DNA from: Alphaproteobacteria bacterium
Lineage (GTDB): Bacteria; Pseudomonadota; Alphaproteobacteria; Rhizobiales; Hyphomicrobiaceae
Assembly: GCA_019137195.1 (NCBI GenBank)
Contig: JAGVSR010000060.1
Location: forward strand, 1 to 35,274
Direction of reading: 5' to 3'
DNA length: 35,274 bases
Positions 33,207 to 35,274 of this stretch are shown in pieces. Made by a program: the position numbers and the translations under genes. The notes below the pieces were generated by a model. That model was not told where the DNA came from, searched no databases, and saw only the letters and a program-made list of their open reading frames with translations. The first letter of the stretch is position 1. Each line of letters opens with the position of its first letter.

Positions 33207-33944
33207 ATGCGGGTTCTTCTTTCCATCGACGACACTGACAATCTCGAGAGCCGCGGCACCGGCTACCGGGCGCGCGAGCTCGGCCACAATCTGACCCGCG
33301 ATGGTCTGGCGGAGCTGAAGGGTGTTAGCCGTCACCAGCTTTATGTCCACCCAGACATACCTTACACCTCGCACAACAGCGCCCTATGCCTCGACATCGA
33401 CTGGCACGGTGGCGCCCTCGCGGACCTTGCGCCCTACGTGCGGGACTATCTCGGTCGCACCTCGGCCCCGGGCTCCGACGCCGGCTTCTGCATTGCGCCC
33501 TATCATGAGGTGAGTGACGAGGTGGTCGAGTTCGGCCGCAGCGCCAAAGAGACGGTTCTTACCAAGGCCGATGCGCGCGCGCTCGCCGAGCGAACGGGCC
33601 TCCACCTGGAAGGGGTCACGGGCGACCATGGCGGCATCATCGGCTCGATCGCCTCGGTAGGCCTTCGTCGAACCGGGCAGGACGGACGCTTCGTCTGGGT
33701 AAAGGGCGTGCGCGATCTCGAAGGCGTCACGACAGTCGGGCATCTGCTCGGCGAGACCGGAATAGACGTGCTGCGAGCAGGTGACAGAACGAGCTTCGAG
33801 CCGGACGACCGTATCGAGGTCTCGCCGTGGCCGCGGCCCGTGCTCAAGGACCACAAGGCGGTCCTGCTCATAGAACAAGTGGAGGAACCCCATGCCGGCT
33901 ACGAGTGGAAAATTGTCCCGCGCGAGCGCACTAAGCAGTATTGA
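33207..33944 (+). CDS. TiaS-like protein (truncated relative to archaeal agmatinylcytidine synthetase)
   Basis: The 245-residue product starts with LLSIDDTDNLESRGTGYRAR, which resembles the IDDTD motif of archaeal TiaS, the enzyme that attaches agmatine to tRNA-Ile2 cytidine. A second TiaS-like feature is the Gly-rich stretch GDHGGIIGSIASVGLRR, near the agmatine site in TiaS. The OB-fold and zinc-ribbon domains of TiaS are missing, and bacteria use TilS for this tRNA, so a role in tRNA modification is unlikely. The reaction is unknown. The neighbours (binding protein, membrane protein, tungsten genes) suggest cofactor or metal handling. Confidence 0.65.
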   Translation: MRVLLSIDDTDNLESRGTGYRARELGHNLTRDGLAELKGVSRHQLYVHPDIPYTSHNSALCLDIDWHGGALADLAPYVRDYLGRTSAPGSDAGFCIAPYHEVSDEVVEFGRSAKETVLTKADARALAERTGLHLEGVTGDHGGIIGSIASVGLRRTGQDGRFVWVKGVRDLEGVTTVGHLLGETGIDVLRAGDRTSFEPDDRIEVSPWPRPVLKDHKAVLLIEQVEEPHAGYEWKIVPRERTKQY

Positions 33945-34464
33945 GCTTGTCGGGCCGCTGACCGGCGGGCGCTTGCTGTTTCTGATGGCGCTCGGCGCGC
34001 TGACCGTGCTCCTGCACCAGACTTTCCACTACCCGTTGCGGCTGCCTGGACATCACGGCCTGGAAGCTATGGCGCTCCTGGTGCTCGGCCGTCTATCCTG
34101 CTCGAGCCGCTGGGCCGCGACAACCGTAGCGCTGTCGGCAGCTACGACGGCGACCGCAATCGGTGGCCACGAGCCGGCGGCCTTTGCCTTGACCCTCGCG
34201 CCGGGCGTCGTGCTCGATCTCGCGCTCATGGCCTTTGCCGGTTGGCGACAACATCTTTTCGTGCTGCCGCTCATCGTCGCCGTCGCGCACGCGACCAAGC
34301 CGCTCGCTCGGTGGGGCTTGGCAGAGCTGTCGGGATTCCATTTCGGCTCGCTGCGGGCCGGAGTGCTCTACCCCCTGTCGACCCACCTGCTGTACGGCTT
34401 TGCCGGCGCACTGATCGCGGTCGTGCTGTGGACGGTGACCGTCAAGCGGCTCAAGGACCAGTAA
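33892..34464 (+). CDS. Small polytopic membrane protein of unknown function
   Basis: The 190-residue product has about five or six hydrophobic segments (LLFLMALGALTVLLH, ALTLAPGVVLDLALMAFAG, HLFVLPLIVAVAHA, LLYGFAGALIAVVLW). His residues are clustered in HQTFHY, PGHHGLEA and GWRQHLF. The ATG follows a strong GTGGAGGA and starts 53 bp inside the TiaS-like gene, so the two are coupled. Size and layout recall ECF-type substrate-binding (S) components, but no ECF A or T gene is in the window. The family was not recognised. Confidence 0.75.
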   Translation: MPATSGKLSRASALSSIELVGPLTGGRLLFLMALGALTVLLHQTFHYPLRLPGHHGLEAMALLVLGRLSCSSRWAATTVALSAATTATAIGGHEPAAFALTLAPGVVLDLALMAFAGWRQHLFVLPLIVAVAHATKPLARWGLAELSGFHFGSLRAGVLYPLSTHLLYGFAGALIAVVLWTVTVKRLKDQ

Positions 34465-34506
34465 CGGCCACTCGTCGCCATGCTCGATCGCGGACACGCA
34501 AGCAGG

Positions 34507-34526
34507 GCCGGATCGTGAGATCCGGC
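34507..34526. terminator. Bidirectional hairpin between convergent genes
   Basis: GCCGGATC-GTGA-GATCCGGC is a perfect 8-bp stem with a GTGA tetraloop, midway between the membrane-protein stop (34464) and the RTX-gene stop (34546). There is no long T-run. It probably serves both convergent transcripts. Confidence 0.6.
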
Positions 34527-34545
34527 TCCGCCGTTACCGCCCTGC

Positions 34546-35274
34546 TCAGAGGATGAAATCCCCGGACGTCAGCTTAATGTGTCCCGTCAGCTCGAGCTGA
34601 AAGTCCGCCTTCCTGTCGCCGTTGATGTCGCCCTCGACGATGGTCTTGGCGCCATAATAGAACCAGTGCAGCTGGCCCTTGACGCCAGTGAAGGCAGCAC
34701 CCTTAGCCGCCAGGAACTTGAACGCGGCACTACCGCCGAACGAGCCGTTGGCATCGATCGTCGAAAGATCGATGTCGTCGGTACCGTGCCTGAAATCCCT
34801 GATGACGTCGCGACCAGACCCCTTGCCGATTTCGCTCACAAAGTTGAAGTCGAAGTCGTCAGCACCTGTGCCGCCGGTCAGGTAGTCCTTGCCGGCGCCG
34901 CCCGTGAGCGTGTCGTTGCCACCGTTGCCGATGAGGCGGTCGTTGCCGGCAAGCCCCTTGATTCTGTCGCGATCGGAGCCGCCGGACAGAGTATCGGCAC
35001 CCGATGAGCCGAGAACGAGCTCGGGAGAGACATTGGTCACGGCAATGCTGAACAGCGCGCTCGTCGCGTCGGGCGTGATCGTGCCGACCGCGAGGTCGTC
35101 GACCGTCACCTGCACATCGAGCGACGCGTTGGTCTCGAAGTCGAGCACGGCTCCGGCCTTGAGGAAGAGCTCCGTTCCGACGATCTCGAACATCGCCGCA
35201 TCGGTGCCTGTGAGCCCCAGCAAATTCGTGCCAAGGTTGTCGTCGGTGACGGAGATGTCGGCAACCTTCACATG
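34546..35274 (-). CDS. RTX-type calcium-binding secreted protein, C-terminal part (cut by window end)
   Basis: At least 241 C-terminal residues are present; the start lies beyond the right edge. The first part (VADISVTDDNLGTNLLGLTG, LDFETNASLDVQVTVDD) resembles a cadherin-like repeat. It is followed by RTX nonapeptide repeats of the GGxGxDxLx kind (GNGGNDTLTGGAGKDYLTGG). The C-terminal domain contains GRDVIRDFRHGTDDIDLSTI, GDINGDRKADFQLELTG and the end DFIL, typical of substrates of type I secretion. Folding would depend on extracellular calcium. The exact function depends on the missing N-terminal part. Confidence 0.88.
   Translation of the reverse strand, partial: HVKVADISVTDDNLGTNLLGLTGTDAAMFEIVGTELFLKAGAVLDFETNASLDVQVTVDDLAVGTITPDATSALFSIAVTNVSPELVLGSSGADTLSGGSDRDRIKGLAGNDRLIGNGGNDTLTGGAGKDYLTGGTGADDFDFNFVSEIGKGSGRDVIRDFRHGTDDIDLSTIDANGSFGGSAAFKFLAAKGAAFTGVKGQLHWFYYGAKTIVEGDINGDRKADFQLELTGHIKLTSGDFIL

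Noticed and set aside
1-35274. CRISPR arrays, tRNA or rRNA genes, prophage or IS transposase genes
   Set aside because: No regularly spaced repeats, no tRNA-like cloverleaf noticed and no transposase or integrase coding sequence were seen.

Overview
The window reads as a GC-rich chromosomal segment (roughly 65% G+C by eye) of an alphaproteobacterium, most likely of the order Hyphomicrobiales. The evidence is a choXWV choline transporter with a complete choline-binding aromatic box, an SOS box of the alphaproteobacterial GAAC-N7-GAAC type in front of an imuA-imuB-dnaE2 cassette, palindromic repeats beginning TCATCCCGG like those I recall from rhizobial genomes, and FNR/FixK-type boxes. No tRNA, rRNA, phage or CRISPR was seen.

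Layout. 1-446 has no convincing gene but holds a perfect FNR/FixK box. 447-5340 holds a PHA synthase (minus) and a divergent Mg2+-type P-type ATPase (plus). Each gene ends inside one copy of the same ~75-bp palindromic element, and the element supplies the TAG stop codon in both. 5472-6532 holds a short LuxR-type HTH protein and a BetI-like TetR repressor with its own candidate operator. 6741-12789 is the SOS mutagenesis cassette imuA-imuB-dnaE2; imuB carries an in-frame palindromic repeat element and imuA carries repeat-like insertions.

12841-20745 is a choline module: betA and betB (minus), a divergent GbdR/GlxA-like AraC-family regulator, and choX-choW-choV (plus). Together these would import choline and oxidise it to glycine betaine. 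ChoV has Gln instead of Lys in its Walker A motif. 20832-23274 holds hemN and a divergent Crp/Fnr-family regulator, with one FNR-type box in front of each.

23501-34464 is the most interesting part: a tungsten island. It has a TupABC tungstate transporter (minus). Facing it is an operon for a multi-subunit tungsten aldehyde oxidoreductase: a polyferredoxin, the W-cofactor subunit, an FAD/NAD subunit, a MoaD-like protein ending in Gly-Gly and a small unknown protein. These are followed by a ModE-type regulator that lacks the oxyanion-sensing domain and by a DUF2478 protein. Beyond them lies a compact set without an obvious published counterpart: a second, permease-less TupA-like binding protein, a bacterial protein resembling a truncated archaeal TiaS (agmatinylcytidine synthetase), and a small polytopic membrane protein whose gene overlaps it. 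The working idea is that the island imports tungstate, inserts it into a dedicated pterin cofactor and uses the enzyme for NAD-linked aldehyde oxidation. The role of the last three genes is open.

The right edge holds the C-terminal part of an RTX-type secreted calcium-binding protein, cut by the window end.
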